Part shown: piece after piece, positions 34,417 through 35,187 of the stretch
Position numbering within the stretch: the first letter of the stretch is position 1
Layout of the letters: the number at the start of each line of letters is the position of its first letter
Assembly (NCBI GenBank): GCA_002796345.1
Contig: PCXC01000057.1
Location: 1 to 35,187, forward strand
Origin: Deltaproteobacteria bacterium CG11_big_fil_rev_8_21_14_0_20_42_23
Lineage (GTDB): Bacteria > UBA10199 > 2-02-FULL-44-16
Direction: 5' to 3'
Length of the DNA: 35,187 nucleotides
Translations under genes and position numbers: made by a program
The notes under the pieces: model-generated
Seen by the model: the letters and a program-made list of their open reading frames with translations, nothing else
Database searches by the model: none
Told to the model about the DNA's origin: nothing

Positions 34417-35187
34417 ATGAACCGTTCTACAGAACAACTCCTCAAAGCTGTTTCTCGCTCTTTTTACTTGAGCATTAAACTGCTGCCAAAAAAAATGCGC
34501 GGGAGCATTGGTCTTGCTTTTCTCTTTTGCAAATTTGCAGACACCATCGCTGATACAGATCTCATAAGCGCTAGCGAACGACTAAGCCAACTGGAAGAAT
34601 TTCGAAATCACTTTTTATCTTCGCATCGTTCTGATTTTTCGTCTTCAGAGCTTAGCGTGCTTGGCGGTTCTGCTGCCGAACGAAAATTGCTTGAGTCTCT
34701 TTCGCTGCTGTTTGAAGAACTTCGGCACATAGAAAAAAAAGATCAGGAACTCATTACTTGGCTTGTTCCAGAATTAACCCAAGGCATGCAAGTTGATCTT
34801 CGTTATTTTTCTGCAGAAAAAAAACTAACTGCACTTGAGCATGAAGAGGATTTGGAAAAATATATTTATTATGTTGCAGGATGTGTGGGTATTTTTTGGA
34901 GCCAAATCATTCAAAACCATTATTCTTTTGCAATAAACTGGAGCAATGAAGTTTTTTTAGCTGCAGAACATTTTGGAAAAGGCTTACAGCTTGTAAATGT
35001 CTTACGCGATTTTCCTCGCGATCTTCAACAAGGCCGCTGTTATTTTCCACAAGAAAAATTGCATGAATACAAATTAAAAGTTGAAGATTTGTTAGACGAA
35101 AGCAATCTTGAAAAAGTGAGCCCGCTTCTTCACTATTATATAAGCAAAGCTCGCTACTATCTTGGTTTTGGCGAAACCTACCTCAAA
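34417..35187 (+). CDS. Squalene synthase-type protein (partial, cut by window end)
   Basis: This frame starts with ATG immediately after the previous stop and remains open for 257 codons to the window edge. The product begins MNRSTEQLLKAVSRSFYLSI, with SRSFYLS typical of squalene synthases. The first Asp motif is ADTIADT (Asp42 and Asp46), and the second is NVLRDFPRDLQQGRCYFP. The DTIAD form differs from the DDxxDE of its upstream neighbour and resembles farnesyl-diphosphate farnesyltransferases. It is a diverged second member of the family rather than a recent copy. Together the pair probably makes squalene. Confidence 0.85.
   Translation, partial: MNRSTEQLLKAVSRSFYLSIKLLPKKMRGSIGLAFLFCKFADTIADTDLISASERLSQLEEFRNHFLSSHRSDFSSSELSVLGGSAAERKLLESLSLLFEELRHIEKKDQELITWLVPELTQGMQVDLRYFSAEKKLTALEHEEDLEKYIYYVAGCVGIFWSQIIQNHYSFAINWSNEVFLAAEHFGKGLQLVNVLRDFPRDLQQGRCYFPQEKLHEYKLKVEDLLDESNLEKVSPLLHYYISKARYYLGFGETYLK

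Overview
The window is a chromosomal segment of a Gram-negative, rod-shaped bacterium of moderate, somewhat AT-leaning composition. The evidence is an MreBCD-PBP2 rod system, a lipoprotein, signal peptides, a PpiD-like periplasmic chaperone and GT-C/RDD membrane proteins. Gene content (lamin-tail lipoprotein, leucine dehydrogenase, paired squalene-synthase-type genes) fits a deltaproteobacterial-grade lineage such as a Bdellovibrionota or UBA10199-type genome, but this placement is inference. No phage, transposase, CRISPR array, rRNA or tRNA gene was recognised. Most of the window is housekeeping.

Layout: rpsT (+) ends in a bidirectional terminator, followed by about 260 bp of intergenic repeat sequence. 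A minus-strand run GT2 - asnB - holA reads back towards it. Divergent from GT2 is a plus-strand run: a GT39-like membrane glycosyltransferase, a PhnD-like secreted binding protein, prmA, rsmE, a glycerophosphodiesterase and a double-RDD membrane protein. It converges with the minus-strand cell-shape operon mreB-mreC-mreD-mrdA (PBP2); rodA does not follow mrdA. Divergent from mreB, a PpiD-like protein, a CCA-adding-enzyme homologue with an HD domain, a 104-residue unknown and coaE form a tight plus-strand operon. A frameshifted YhcG/DUF1016 PD-(D/E)XK nuclease follows.

From 29.4 kb down to 20.7 kb runs the minus-strand translation/RNA cluster rimP - nusA - infB - ylxP(DUF503) - rbfA - nrnA - rpsO - pnp. 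It couples transcription elongation, initiation factor 2, ribosome maturation and RNA decay. truB and ribF, often found between nrnA and rpsO, are absent. The rpsO leader contains mutually exclusive helices around the Shine-Dalgarno sequence, and pnp has a perfect 5' hairpin; both suggest autoregulation.

Upstream on the minus strand are an independently terminated leucine-dehydrogenase-type gene and a two-gene secreted pair (small exported protein plus lamin-tail lipoprotein) ending at two hairpins. On the plus strand, purC is followed by two adjacent squalene/phytoene-synthase-family genes, the second cut by the window edge, which points to squalene, hopanoid or carotenoid synthesis.

The most notable signals are the rpsO leader switch, the broken YhcG nuclease, the double-RDD protein with a secreted domain, two perfect 24-bp palindromes, and a dispersed GTCATCC-type repeat family in three intergenic regions. 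I found no convincing new defence or mobile system.
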